Assembly (NCBI GenBank): GCA_016795325.1
Contig: JAEUHY010000015.1
Coordinates: 124,001 to 188,000, forward strand
Origin: Planctomycetota bacterium
GTDB lineage: Bacteria > Planctomycetota > UBA1135 > GCA-002686595
Direction of reading: 5' to 3'
Length of the DNA stretch: 64,000 bases
The translations under genes and the position numbers were made by a program. Below, one piece after another: positions 17,812 to 27,327 of the stretch; position 1 is the first letter of the stretch, and each line of letters begins with the position of its first letter. The notes beneath the pieces are model-generated. The model was not told the DNA's origin and searched no databases. It saw nothing but the letters and a program-made list of their open reading frames with translations.

Positions 17812-20757
17812 TCAGCGGCCGACCTGTCCGAGCAGCCACACGTAGAGCTGGCGCAGGTCTTCGGGCATTTCGGGGTGGCGGAACGTCGTGCCGAGGTTGG
17901 CGGTGCCGCCGATGAAGCCCAACTCGCGCTTGGGCACCTCGGCCTGCTTGCTGTCGATCTTGCTCCACTGGTGGAACAGATAGGCCTGGTCGAACTTGAG
18001 GCGGAACCACTCCGCGGTCCACTTCTCTGCGCTGCCGGCCAGTTGGTTGATGATCTCGGCGCCGCGCTGGAAGTTCTCCGCCCCGCCGACGCCGGGCACT
18101 TCCTTGGGTCCGAGCAGGTTCCCGCTCGCGTCCGTGTTCATCTCGACCCAGCCGGTGAGAACGCGCGCGTAGGTCCAGGCCGTCGACTTCGTCGGGCGCA
18201 GCTTGGGATCGAGGGTTTCCTTCGAGTCCTTCGGCGGCGGCTTGGGGTTCAGCGGCGCGAGCACTTCGGCCGCTTCCTGGACCTTGTACTGGCGCGCGAG
18301 GGCGGTGCCGAGGTCGGGCAGGATGTCCTTGCGGAACTTGTCCGCCAGGCTCGCGTCCTCGCCGAAGCGTGAGCGGATGCGCTTGAGCAATTCCTCGGCG
18401 GTGGCCCACTCGCCGAGATCCATCCAGTGGCTCGCTTCGCGCTGCATGTTGCCGTACGCCGGCTTCGCCGCGGTGCGATTGGCGACCTGCAGGTTTTCGG
18501 CCATCTCGCGCAGCAGCGTCTTGCGCTTGGCTTCGTCCTTCTCCTCGTTGCGGCGCTTCTCGAGCGCAGCGTAGCTCGCCGTCGCCGCCTCGCCGGTGAA
18601 GCGGTGTTCGGGATACTTGGTCAGCATCGTTTCGAGCACCAGCTTGACCTGCGCGGATTGCCCGAGCTCGGAGTACGCCTTCACCGTTTGGAGCAGCGCC
18701 GCGGGCGCGAACTCGGCTTGTTCGGGGAACTCCTCGTGGTACTTGCCGAGCTTGGCGATCACGCTCTCGAAGCTGCCCTTGCCTTGCTGGGCGAGCCTGA
18801 CCAGCGACAGGCCCCAGTAGTAGGTCGCACTGGCGCGAGCTTCCTTGCGCTTGGCGAGCTTCTGCGGGTCCGTCGTCGCGTTCTTCGCGTCCGGGACAAA
18901 CTTGTTCAGATAGTCGTCGAAGGCCTTGATCGCGGCGTCGAACTTGCCTTCGCGGAAGTCACACAGGCCCAGTCCGACGATCGCCCTTTCGTAGTTCGAG
19001 CCGGCCTTGACCTCGCGGTACTTGGTGCGCGCCTCGTCGTACTTCTTGGCATCGAAGGCAGCTTCCGCGCTGCGGAACAGCACGTCGTTGGCGGCGCCGC
19101 CGGAGAAGCGCGCGAGCAGTTCCTCGGACTTGCGCACGAGCGCATCGATCGTCGCGTCGCCCTTCGCCTGGCGCTTGAGGGCGTTGGCCGCGGCGTTGAA
19201 GCCGGTGGCGCTCTGCTCGTCCCACACGCCGTCGCCCGTCCACTGCTCGAGCGCGTGCTCGTAGGTCAGCGCCGCTTCGAGCTGGCGCTCCTGGCGCGCG
19301 TAGCTGCGTCCGATGTGCCACAACACCTTGGGCATCAATTCGGCGCGCGCGGCCTGGTCCGAACGCTGGAGCGAGGACACCACGCGCTTGAAGCTGGTGA
19401 CGGCCTTGTCCCATTCCTGTGCGTTGAAGTCACCCTGCGCGGCGTCGAACAGCACCGTCGGGTCGACCTGCACGCCGGGGCGCGTGATGATCTCGCCGAT
19501 CACCTGCTGCGCGCGCACCAGCAGCGTCGTGCCCTTGTTGTCGTTGGCGACGGTCTGCGCCTGGGTGAGCGCGAAGTCCAACGCCGAGCGCTGTTGGCGC
19601 TTGGGCACGCCCTGCGCGACGCCATCTTCCGGCGAACGGAACCAGCGCGCCTCGCCGGCGGCCGCGTTGCCCCCGATCACGCCGCCGATGTCGACCAGCG
19701 CGCGGGCCACGTCGAGCAGCGCGATGTAGCCCGCGGGCTGCACCAGATCGAGGCCCTCACGGCGCCAGGTGTTGTAGAGGTGCAGGCACCACTCGACGGC
19801 GGCGGCCTGCGAGTCGGGGTCGCCCTGCGCGCGCAGCGCCTTCACCAGGCCGGGCGTGCCGAGCTGCACGAAGAGGAAGCGCGCCTGCTTCTCGTCGAGT
19901 GTCATCTCGCGGCTCGCCTCGGTCCACGCCGCCTTGTCCTTGGGGATCGAGAAGTTGACCGCGAACTCGTAGTACGCGACCGCCTCCGACCAGTTGGACT
20001 CCGCGACGTACGTGTCGCCGATGCCGATGAATGCGCGCAGGCTCCACGGCGAACCTTCTCCCGCTTCGTCGGAGAGGCGCTCGAAGGCTTGGCGCGCGTA
20101 GTTGAAGTTCGCGCCGCCTTCCGCCTGCGACTTGCCCAGCTCCAGCAGCATTTCGCCGTGCGCGAACATGAGCTCGAACATCTTGCGCGTCTGAACGGGC
20201 GAACGTTCTTCGGCGTTGATCGAGCGGTAGGCGCGCACCAGTTCGCTCGCGCGCTGTGACGCGGTCTGCAGTACTTCTTGGATCTCCGCTTGGAGCGCGA
20301 CGCGCTCGTCGCCGACGGCGTCCTCGACCCGTCCGCTCAGGGTGCGGGCGTACGCGGCCGAAGCTTCGACCACGCCGGCCTCCGCGAGCGCCTTGGACTC
20401 GTCGCTCAAGCTCGAGCGGCGCAGGAACGCGGAGTAGGCCTCGATGGCTTGCTTGAGCAACTCCTCGCGCCTTTTGGCGTCGATCTTCGCGCCCGCGAAG
20501 TAGGTCTCGCACTTGAGCAGGCTGACCTCTTCGGCCAGCGTGGCCGAGAGCGTGCCGGACTCGAGCCGGCCGATCAGCTCCTGCGCGAGGTCGACGAAGC
20601 CCCAGTTCGAGGCGAGGCCGCGCGCGAAGGCGATCTCCGAGCGCAGCTCGACTTCACTGCGCTGCGGCGCCGCGGAGAGCGGGGCGCCCGAGAGCAGGTA
20701 AGCGACCGCGAGGGCCAGAAGGGTCGGGCGAGTGGAAGTGCGGGCCAGCTTGCGCAT
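17812..20757 (-). CDS. Large exported TPR-repeat protein
   Basis: A 981-aa protein. The ATG at 20757 gives a basic start followed by a hydrophobic signal (LLALAVAYLLSGAPLSAAP, cleavage expected near residue 30). Nearly the whole mature chain is helical repeats of TPR type, e.g. IGDTYVAESNWSEAVAYYEFA, LWHIGRSYARQERQLEAALTYE and LGLCDFREGKFDAAIKAFDDY, with no enzymatic domain visible. Such proteins act as periplasmic scaffolds. It is the first gene of a minus-strand set with the 442-aa TPR protein, ExbB and two ExbD. The upstream secretin-like gene is separated from it by a terminator, so a promoter should lie in 20758-21045. Confidence 0.85.
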   Translation of the reverse strand: MRKLARTSTRPTLLALAVAYLLSGAPLSAAPQRSEVELRSEIAFARGLASNWGFVDLAQELIGRLESGTLSATLAEEVSLLKCETYFAGAKIDAKRREELLKQAIEAYSAFLRRSSLSDESKALAEAGVVEASAAYARTLSGRVEDAVGDERVALQAEIQEVLQTASQRASELVRAYRSINAEERSPVQTRKMFELMFAHGEMLLELGKSQAEGGANFNYARQAFERLSDEAGEGSPWSLRAFIGIGDTYVAESNWSEAVAYYEFAVNFSIPKDKAAWTEASREMTLDEKQARFLFVQLGTPGLVKALRAQGDPDSQAAAVEWCLHLYNTWRREGLDLVQPAGYIALLDVARALVDIGGVIGGNAAAGEARWFRSPEDGVAQGVPKRQQRSALDFALTQAQTVANDNKGTTLLVRAQQVIGEIITRPGVQVDPTVLFDAAQGDFNAQEWDKAVTSFKRVVSSLQRSDQAARAELMPKVLWHIGRSYARQERQLEAALTYEHALEQWTGDGVWDEQSATGFNAAANALKRQAKGDATIDALVRKSEELLARFSGGAANDVLFRSAEAAFDAKKYDEARTKYREVKAGSNYERAIVGLGLCDFREGKFDAAIKAFDDYLNKFVPDAKNATTDPQKLAKRKEARASATYYWGLSLVRLAQQGKGSFESVIAKLGKYHEEFPEQAEFAPAALLQTVKAYSELGQSAQVKLVLETMLTKYPEHRFTGEAATASYAALEKRRNEEKDEAKRKTLLREMAENLQVANRTAAKPAYGNMQREASHWMDLGEWATAEELLKRIRSRFGEDASLADKFRKDILPDLGTALARQYKVQEAAEVLAPLNPKPPPKDSKETLDPKLRPTKSTAWTYARVLTGWVEMNTDASGNLLGPKEVPGVGGAENFQRGAEIINQLAGSAEKWTAEWFRLKFDQAYLFHQWSKIDSKQAEVPKRELGFIGGTANLGTTFRHPEMPEDLRQLYVWLLGQVGR

Positions 20758-21121
20758 GGGGCTCGTTGGGGGACGAAGGCCAGTCGGACTCGTGGTGGTG
20801 CGGCGGTCGGGGGCGACTGCCTGCACGCGGCACGGCGGACGGGGACTCCAGGGGAACTACCGCGCCGCGGCGCTCGGTCTACCGAGTGTGCGACGTTCCG
20901 ACGCTTGTCGCGCCGAGGGCGGAGGAGGTTAGCGGGTGCGACGCGCTTCGTGCAGTCCGAGGCCGCGAGAATTGTGCGCGCCGAGCGCGGCGCCTCGCGG
21001 CGTCACGACAGGCCCCGCAAAACAAGGGCAGCTGCGCACGGGAGACGAAAAAGGGCGCCGAGCGTCAGCCGCTCGGCGCCCCATTTTGCAGGTCGGTGCG
21101 CCCGTCAGGCGCCCGCGGGGT
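20758..21121. other. Non-coding gap between secretin-like and TPR genes
   Basis: 364 bp. The 3' part (21046-21081) holds the terminator of the secretin-like gene. In the remainder, which must carry the promoter of the TPR-ExbBD gene set on the minus strand, no clear promoter or other element was recognised. Confidence 0.5.
21046..21081 (-). terminator. Intrinsic terminator of the second secretin-like gene
   Basis: A perfect 12-bp stem: gggcgccgagcg (21053-21064) with cgctcggcgccc (21070-21081) and a 5-base loop. On the minus strand the stem is followed directly by TTTTT (complement of 21048-21052). It lies 40 bp past the stop at 21122. The plus-strand side also has a short T-run (attttg), so it may act in both directions. 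Confidence 0.9.
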
Positions 21122-23851
21122 TCAGCGCGGCTGGGTCGCCGCGGCTGCGCCGCCGATCTGGCTCGGCGTGGGCTCGAGCTCGGAGGGGATCACGATGTTC
21201 GCCGTGACCAGGATCAGCAGCTTCTGGTTGGCCGCGTACTGGCCCTTGCGTTCGACCAGGAAGCGCGCGATCGGGATCTTGTTGAGCAGCGGGACCGACG
21301 AGGTCGCGTTTTCCTTCTCGCTGAACTTCAGGCCGCCCAGCATCACCGTGCCGCCGTCCGGCATCGGAACGGTCGTGCGCACGCGCTGGATGTCGAGTTC
21401 GGGGAGCTGGATCGTGACCGGGTTCTGGCTGGCCAGGGTGGTCGCCACTTCGCGGATTGGGCGCTTGAGCGTCGCGACCGTGGGGCGCAGCTCCATCACG
21501 ATGAAGCGGCGGTCGGCGGAGACCACCGGGCGCACGTCGAGGACCACGCCGTCCATGACCACGTCGACGATCGGGTCGGCGATCGAGGCCGCCTGCGCGA
21601 TTTCGACGTCGAAGTCGCGCACATAGGCGACCTGGTTCATGACGGAGATGTTCGCGCGGGCGTTGTTGAACACCAGCAGCTTGGGCGTCGTGACCAGCTC
21701 GCGGCGCTCGGACTTCGAGACGGCGCGCAGGATCATCTGCAGCTGCAGGTCGTTCAGGTACGTCCACTGGAACGCGAGGCCGCCGGTGCCGGTGATGACA
21801 TCGGGGTTGCCCAGCTGGAGGTCGTAGAGGTTCTCGACGCGGGCGCGGATGTCGCCGTCTCCGCCTTCGTCGTAGAACGCGCCGAGGTCGGTGCCGTTGC
21901 CGATTTCACGGCCGAGGTCCGCCTGGGTCGACGCGTCGCCGAAGTCGTTGAGGAACTGGTTGGTGCCGGCGCCCGGCTGGCCCAGGCCGCGGAAGTCGAC
22001 CCCGACCTCTTCGAGGAAGTTGTCCTCGACCTTCAGGAAGCGCGTGTTGATGTCCACCATGATGCCGGTGGCTTCGCGCAGGTCGTCGAGCAGCGTCTGG
22101 ATCATCTCCAGCACTTCCGGCGTCTGGTACACGACCATCGTGCCCGACTCGGTGATGCGCACCGTGTTGCGCGGATCGTCGTTCCACGAGGCCGCGGCGA
22201 CGTTGCTGCGGATGATCTCTTCGAGGTTGGCGCCGGTGGTGACCAGGCCTTCACGCTCCTCGGGAGCTTCCTCGTCGTACTCGAGGCCGCCCGAGGGGCT
22301 GATGTTGATCTCGCGGCCCGGGAAGTCCTTGACCGGGTTGATGATGTCGCGGACCTCGAACATCTTCAGCTGTTGACCGCCGAGCGTCTCGGCCTTGGTG
22401 ACGAACATCACCACGCCGTCGCGGATCATCCAGCGCAGGCTTTCGCTGGTCTCGCCGATCAGGTCGAGCACGGTCTTCACCGAACGCTCGGGCAGCACGA
22501 GGCTGACGCGCTTCTGCTCGTCGTCGAGCTCCTCGCGCACCTTGGACGAGATCATGAAGTTGACGCCGGTGACGCCCTGGAGGAACGAGGCCACCTCGCT
22601 CAGGTCGACGCCGCCGCCGTCGGCGCCCTTGAAGTTGGGCGTGAAGCGCGTGGACGAGAGGCGCTCGAGCACCACCGCGGTGTCCGCCGAGGCGTCGGCC
22701 GTCGTGCCGGTGAACTCCAGCGGCTTGCGGGCGCTGACTTCGCGCCAGCGGCGCATGTCGTCGAACACCAGCGAGTCGATCTGCGGGACGTCCGAGGTGT
22801 CGAGCTGGTCGAAGGTGCGCTGCCACTCTTCGCGGTAGCGGCGCGCGGTCTCGTCGTCGGCGCTGCGGTGGCGCGCGATCTGGGCCGCGGCGCGCAGCTT
22901 CTCGGCCGCCGTGTTGCCCGGATCCTCGAGCAGGATCACGTTGGCGAGGTCCTCGGCGCGCTTGTAGTCGTCGGCGAGGAAGGCCTGGTTGGCGTCCTGG
23001 TAGCGCGTGCGCAGGCGGTTCTCGCGGTACTTGCGCGCGTCCTCTTCCTTGCGGGCCTTGTCGGCTTCCGTCTCGGCGGCGAGGCGAGCTTCGCGCGCGG
23101 CGCGCGAGGCCTCGAGCTGGTCGAGGGCGCTGTTCAGCTTGCCGGTGACGATCTTCTCGTCGAGGCTGCTGGTCGCCACCAGCGGGTGGTACATCAGGAT
23201 GGTCTGCGCTTCGCGGTAGAGGGCCGCGGCGCCTTCGTAGTCCTGCTGGGCCATCGCCATGTCGCCCAGGCGCGAAGCCTCTTCGGCGGCCATCTGGGCC
23301 TGCGCGCGGCGCACCGTCTCGCGGTCGACCGCGTCGCGGTACTGCTCGGCGATCGAGGCGTAGCGGTTGCCGAGCGCGGCCTGCATCTGGCTCAGGCGCT
23401 CGCGCGCCTCGCGGCTCGCGGGATTCACTTCGAGCGCGCGCGAGTACTCGGTGACCGCCGATTGGAGGTCGCCGGAGTCGCGGCGCTGGTCGCCGACGCG
23501 CACGTACTCGGCGCTGAGCGTCGCGGCGCGCTCATCGCGCAGGCGCTGGAGCTGCGCGGCGTCGCTGAGGTCTTGCGTCGGCTCGGTCGCAGCGGCGGGG
23601 GCGGATGCGGGGGTGGCGACGGGCGCGAGCGTGTCGTCGGTCGGGGCGGCGTCCGTGCTCGCGGCCGCGCTGGTCTCGTCCGGGCCGGTCTCGTCCGGGC
23701 TGACCGGAGCCGCTTCGGCTTGGGCCGGCGACGAGCTACCCGACTCGACTTCGGCCGGATAACCGCCGTTCGTCGAGCTGCAGCCGGTGGAGAGAAGCGC
23801 GACGTACACCAGGGCCGCGAGGGCGGGGAGGAAGTGGAAGCGCAGGCGCAT
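21122..23851 (-). CDS. Secretin-like outer-membrane lipoprotein with TPR/coiled N-terminus
   Basis: A 909-aa protein. The signal peptide ends in a good lipobox (LLSTGC, Cys24). A Ser/Ala/Thr/Pro-rich linker (about 25-90) precedes a helical TPR-like and coiled region (about 100-340, e.g. LQSAVTEYSRALEVNPASREA). A segment at about 400-490 (VDLSEVASFLQGVTGVNFMI, RSVKTVLDLIGE) resembles a secretin N-domain. The C-terminal secretin core carries PMPDGGTVMLGGL and VPLLNKIPIARFLV. It has the same architecture as the secretin-like gene at 10845-13544 but is clearly divergent, so it is a paralogue, not a recent duplicate. The two bracket the TPR-ExbBD genes. The ATG at 23851 was chosen for the signal peptide; the frame continues upstream without one. 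Confidence 0.88.
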   Translation of the reverse strand: MRLRFHFLPALAALVYVALLSTGCSSTNGGYPAEVESGSSSPAQAEAAPVSPDETGPDETSAAASTDAAPTDDTLAPVATPASAPAAATEPTQDLSDAAQLQRLRDERAATLSAEYVRVGDQRRDSGDLQSAVTEYSRALEVNPASREARERLSQMQAALGNRYASIAEQYRDAVDRETVRRAQAQMAAEEASRLGDMAMAQQDYEGAAALYREAQTILMYHPLVATSSLDEKIVTGKLNSALDQLEASRAAREARLAAETEADKARKEEDARKYRENRLRTRYQDANQAFLADDYKRAEDLANVILLEDPGNTAAEKLRAAAQIARHRSADDETARRYREEWQRTFDQLDTSDVPQIDSLVFDDMRRWREVSARKPLEFTGTTADASADTAVVLERLSSTRFTPNFKGADGGGVDLSEVASFLQGVTGVNFMISSKVREELDDEQKRVSLVLPERSVKTVLDLIGETSESLRWMIRDGVVMFVTKAETLGGQQLKMFEVRDIINPVKDFPGREINISPSGGLEYDEEAPEEREGLVTTGANLEEIIRSNVAAASWNDDPRNTVRITESGTMVVYQTPEVLEMIQTLLDDLREATGIMVDINTRFLKVEDNFLEEVGVDFRGLGQPGAGTNQFLNDFGDASTQADLGREIGNGTDLGAFYDEGGDGDIRARVENLYDLQLGNPDVITGTGGLAFQWTYLNDLQLQMILRAVSKSERRELVTTPKLLVFNNARANISVMNQVAYVRDFDVEIAQAASIADPIVDVVMDGVVLDVRPVVSADRRFIVMELRPTVATLKRPIREVATTLASQNPVTIQLPELDIQRVRTTVPMPDGGTVMLGGLKFSEKENATSSVPLLNKIPIARFLVERKGQYAANQKLLILVTANIVIPSELEPTPSQIGGAAAATQPR

Positions 23852-24468
23852 GGAGGTCGGGGGCCTTGAGAGGGGTCCGGGCACGGCTGGGGCCAAGGGT
23901 CCTGGGACAGTGCGCGGACGGAGAGGGACGAAATTCCAAACTACACCCTCGCTCTCCCGCCTCGTGCAGAGCGTGCACGAGCCGTGGATCCGATCCGACG
24001 CGGCGGAGCAGCTCGGCAAGTACGCGACTGGGAGCGTGCTACGCAGCGGCGATCCGGTTCGAAGCGCGGCAACGCGCGGCGACGGATCCACCTGCCACTC
24101 GTCCGCGTGACGGAACGCACTCGCTCGTCGGCGATCGGCGACCCGCGCGGGGTGCTGCGATCGGTGCTCGGGCGGTGGTTCAGACGTGCGGTTCGAGGGC
24201 GGCTGGGGAGGTGGCGATGGGACGGGTGGCGAAAGAGCAGAGCGCTTTCGCGAACCACAGAACTCGGGCGCCTGTGGGCAGCGAAAGCGGCGCGGGAGCA
24301 TACCGGCGTGTGTAAGGACGGTCAACGGAACGCAGTGGGCGCCGTCGGCCTCCGGTCGCACACGTCGATGCGTCGCCGGCGGGGCGCGGGTTATCCCGGC
24401 GCGAGCGCGCGGTTACGGACGGAAGCGGCGCGCTGCGTGGGATGGGCGAGCTCCCAACGCGCTCGGCC
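23852..24468. other. Non-coding gap upstream of the second secretin-like gene
   Basis: 617 bp between the 3' end of the uracil-DNA glycosylase gene and the start of the secretin-like gene, both on the minus strand. No credible gene, tRNA, repeat or terminator was seen; open frames crossing it are shadow extensions without signals or family motifs. It presumably contains the secretin gene promoter. Confidence 0.5.
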
Positions 24469-25521
24469 TCACGCGCCTCGCGCCGGCGGCTGGAGTCCGA
24501 TTTCCGCCATCGCGAGCTGGATGTCCTTCCAACAGTCCTTCTTGTTGTCCGGTTCGCGCAGCAAGTTGGCGGGGTGGTACGTGACCACCACCTTGCGGCC
24601 GGCGCGCTCGTGCACGCGACCGCGCAGCGCCGCCAGCGACTGCCGCGCGGCGCCGGCGTAGCCCAGCATGTGGTTCCCCGCGTGCCGCCCCAGCGCCACG
24701 ATCACGCGCGGCGCGAGCAGTTCGACCTGGCGATCGAGCCAGGGCGTGCAGAGGGCCTTCTCCGCGTCGGTCGGCTCGCGGTTGCCCGGCGGACGGCACT
24801 TGAGCACGTTGGCGATGCTCACGCGCGAGCGCTCGAGCTTCATGCCCTTGTGGATGATGTCGCTCAGCAACTGGCCCGCGGCGCCGACGAACGGGACGCC
24901 CTGCTCGTCCTCGTTCGCGCCCGGCGCCTCCCCGATGAAGAGCACCCCGGCCGAGCCGTCGCCATCCGAGAACACCGTCTGTTTGCGCGTCTTGCACAGC
25001 TCGCAGGCGGTGCAGGCCGCGACGGCGGCGGCGAGGCTCCCCAGGTCGCTGCAAGCCGCGGCGGCGGCGCGGTTGCGGGCGACGGCTTCGGGCAGGCCGG
25101 TCACGGCGCTCGGCGGGGCGACGGGGGCGGGCGGCGGGCGGGGCACTCCAGCGGGTACTCGCTGGGGCGTTGTTTTCTCTGGTGATGAATCCGACGTCGA
25201 GTTTTGCGTCGACGGAATCGAAGGGCCGGGCGTCAAGGGACCGCGGGACGCGGCGGACAACGTGGCGGGCCCCGGCGCCGGGAAGGGCGGGGCGGCGGCG
25301 GGCGAGGGCTTCGCCGGCGGCGTCGGCGCCGGTCCGCCGGCGGCGCGGGCCGTGGCGCTCGGCTGCGGAGGCAGTTCGATCGCCCGCAGGCCGAGCCGCT
25401 GGCGTCGGCCGACGTGCGCGCTCAGGCCTTCGACCAGCGCGAGCAACTCGTCGCGCGGGTCGGGCTCGGCGCCCGCTGGATCGTTCGGCGCCGCGGCGCC
25501 GTGCGGAAGGACCTCACTCAC
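24469..25521 (-). CDS. Uracil-DNA glycosylase, family 4 (iron-sulfur type) with Pro/Ala-rich N-terminal extension
   Basis: A 350-aa protein whose last 190 residues are a family 4 uracil-DNA glycosylase, which excises uracil from DNA in base-excision repair. The active-site motif A is GEAPGANEDEQGVPFVG (about 197-213) and motif B is YHPANLLR (about 315). Iron-sulfur cysteines are at 173 and 176 (CELC), 242 (KCRPPGNREPT) and 258. The first 150 residues are low-complexity Pro/Ala with a short helical start; the usual enzyme is about 200 residues, so this is a long tail. The start is uncertain: GTG at 25521 (used here), GTG at 25530 or a farther upstream ATG. It resembles the DNA polymerase-related N-terminal fusion of other bacteria only in position. 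Confidence 0.92.
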   Translation of the reverse strand: MSEVLPHGAAAPNDPAGAEPDPRDELLALVEGLSAHVGRRQRLGLRAIELPPQPSATARAAGGPAPTPPAKPSPAAAPPFPAPGPATLSAASRGPLTPGPSIPSTQNSTSDSSPEKTTPQRVPAGVPRPPPAPVAPPSAVTGLPEAVARNRAAAAACSDLGSLAAAVAACTACELCKTRKQTVFSDGDGSAGVLFIGEAPGANEDEQGVPFVGAAGQLLSDIIHKGMKLERSRVSIANVLKCRPPGNREPTDAEKALCTPWLDRQVELLAPRVIVALGRHAGNHMLGYAGAARQSLAALRGRVHERAGRKVVVTYHPANLLREPDNKKDCWKDIQLAMAEIGLQPPARGA

Positions 25522-25840
25522 GCTCCTCACGATAGGCGGACGGGCGTGGCGCGTGAACCGCGAGCTCGGTTCTCGGTTCACAACGTCGCAGCTCCCGCCA
25601 CGCCGCGGGGCCACCGGCTCTCGCGACGGTGAAAGCACGCTGACTTGCCGACCGGCTTTCTCGCGCCGACGAGCGAGTGCGTTCGACTTCGTCCGCCGAG
25701 CGGGCGGTCACGTGCGCAGCCAAAGAGCAGCGCACGCGGCCGTCGCTCTGCACCGCTGGCTCGGGACAGCGTGCCCGCTGAGTCCGCCGACATCCCGGCA
25801 CGTCGACGCGCCCGCTGCGCGTGCGACGGACGGGCCCGGT

Positions 25841-26005
25841 CGAGTGCCCCGTTCCCGCGTCTCTTCGACCCGCTCGCTGGCCTCGCCGCCCCTGGCGGCG
25901 TTGCTGCGGTGCGGCGGCCGATGCAAGTCGCCCGACCTCCTCGCGCCTTGCCAGAAACGCCAATTCCAGCGGCATGGTCGCCGGAGTTCGGAAGCAGGAC
26001 ACTAG
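25841..26005. repeat. Degenerate copy of a 165-bp palindromic intergenic element (copy A)
   Basis: Ungapped comparison with 47320-47484 gives the same length (165 bp). The central 72 bp (25881-25952 against 47360-47431) match at about 57 positions, the right 53 bp at about 32, the left end weakly. Both copies end in cactag at exactly the same distance from the core. The terminal inverted repeat that is perfect in copy B is decayed here. It lies 14 bp before the ATG of the TPR lipoprotein gene. The rest of the upstream gap (25522-25840) shows nothing recognisable. Confidence 0.75.
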
Positions 26006-26019
26006 CATCGCCGCGAGCC

Positions 26020-27327
26020 ATGCCCCGCCCGAGCGCACTCACCCTTCTGCCGTCCGCCGCGCTGGTGTTGCTTGCGACCGCCTGCGGTCCGTCGTCGCCC
26101 GAAAAGCCCGGGACGCAGGTCGCCGCGGCGAGCACGACTCCTGTCGCGCCCGCGCCGCCCGCGACCGTCCCGCAGCTTCCGCGCCCGACCGATCCGCTCT
26201 ACCGCAGCATCGCCAGTGCGATCGAACGCGGCGACAACGCCCAGGCGCGGCGCGATCTGCTCAAGCTCGCCCCGGGGTTGCACGCGAGTTTGCTCAACGC
26301 GCGCCTGCTGGCGCTCGAGGGCGACGCGATCGGGGCCGTGCGCGAGATCGAAGCGGCGCGCGAGAAGCACCCCGGGCAAGCGGCGGTGTATGCAGCTGCC
26401 GCGGAGATCCACGCCGCTGGCGCGCGGCTCACGTCGGCCGAGGACGAACTGCGCGAGGGGCTCGCGCTGGCGGGCGAGTGCGCCGAGCTGTGGCGCGCGC
26501 GCGGGGTGCTCGCGCTGTGCCGCGAGGGCGGCGCGAGCATCGGACTCGCCCACCTGCTGCGCGCGCGCCAACTCGAGCCCGAGCTCGAATTCTCGACGCA
26601 CGTGCTCGCCGAAGCGCACCGGTTGCTCGGCGCCGCGGCGCTGGGCGCGAAGGACCCGTTGCAAGCTGCGGCGTCGGCGCGCGCCGCGCTCGCCCTCGAG
26701 CCCGACGAACACGACGCGCTGCAGCTGCTCGCCGACGCGCTCGCGGCGCAGGGCGATTTCGACGGCGCGCTCGAACAGTACGAGCGGCTGCTCGCGCGCG
26801 GCGCCGAGGTGCGCGCGGCGTGTCTGCTGATGTACACGCGCGGCGCGACGGCCGCGCTCATCCAAGGGCGGCGCGAGGTCGCGCTCGCGCGCTGCCTGCG
26901 CGCCCGCGAGCTAGGTGCGAGCGATGAGGAACTCGGCTTCGGCGCGGAGTTGCTGCGCGCCGAAGTCGACAAGCACATCGACGCCGGGTTGGCGGCGTAC
27001 GAGCGCGGCGAACACGAGCAGGCCGTCGAGTGCTTCGACAAGGCGTTGCGTGTGGATCCGCAGTCGCTCGAAGCGCTCAACCACCACGCGGTGGCCAGCT
27101 TCCGCCTCGCGCGCTACGAAGCTGCGGCGAACGGTTGGCGCAAGGTGCTCGAGCTCGCGCAGCGCACGCAGGTCGAGTTGCCCGAGCCGACGCACTTGAA
27201 CCTCGCGCGCGCGCTGTACCAGCTCGATCGCAAGGACGAAGTCCGCACGCTGCTCGAGGGTTGGCTCGCCGCGCATCCGCACAGCGAGCACGCCGCCGCG
27301 ACGCGCCAGATGCTCGCGCGGCTGTGA
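26020..27327 (+). CDS. TPR-repeat lipoprotein
   Basis: A 435-aa exported protein. The ATG at 26020 is followed by a hydrophobic segment and a lipobox-like LLATAC (Cys about 22), then a Pro/Ala/Thr linker. From about residue 55 onward it is tetratricopeptide-like: ALNARLLALEGD-type helices, ALALEPDEHDALQLLADALAAQGDFDGALEQYERLL, and near the C-terminus AYERGEHEQAVECFDKALRVDPQSLEALNHHAVASF, a nearly canonical TPR pair. TPRs mediate protein binding; the partner is unknown. It stands alone between divergent and co-directional neighbours, with a palindromic element directly upstream that may carry or disturb its promoter. Confidence 0.85.
   Translation: MPRPSALTLLPSAALVLLATACGPSSPEKPGTQVAAASTTPVAPAPPATVPQLPRPTDPLYRSIASAIERGDNAQARRDLLKLAPGLHASLLNARLLALEGDAIGAVREIEAAREKHPGQAAVYAAAAEIHAAGARLTSAEDELREGLALAGECAELWRARGVLALCREGGASIGLAHLLRARQLEPELEFSTHVLAEAHRLLGAAALGAKDPLQAAASARAALALEPDEHDALQLLADALAAQGDFDGALEQYERLLARGAEVRAACLLMYTRGATAALIQGRREVALARCLRARELGASDEELGFGAELLRAEVDKHIDAGLAAYERGEHEQAVECFDKALRVDPQSLEALNHHAVASFRLARYEAAANGWRKVLELAQRTQVELPEPTHLNLARALYQLDRKDEVRTLLEGWLAAHPHSEHAAATRQMLARL

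Noticed and set aside
20936..23869. 977-codon open frame on the plus strand across the second secretin-like gene
   Set aside because: Antisense shadow; the minus-strand frame has a lipobox, STN and secretin motifs.
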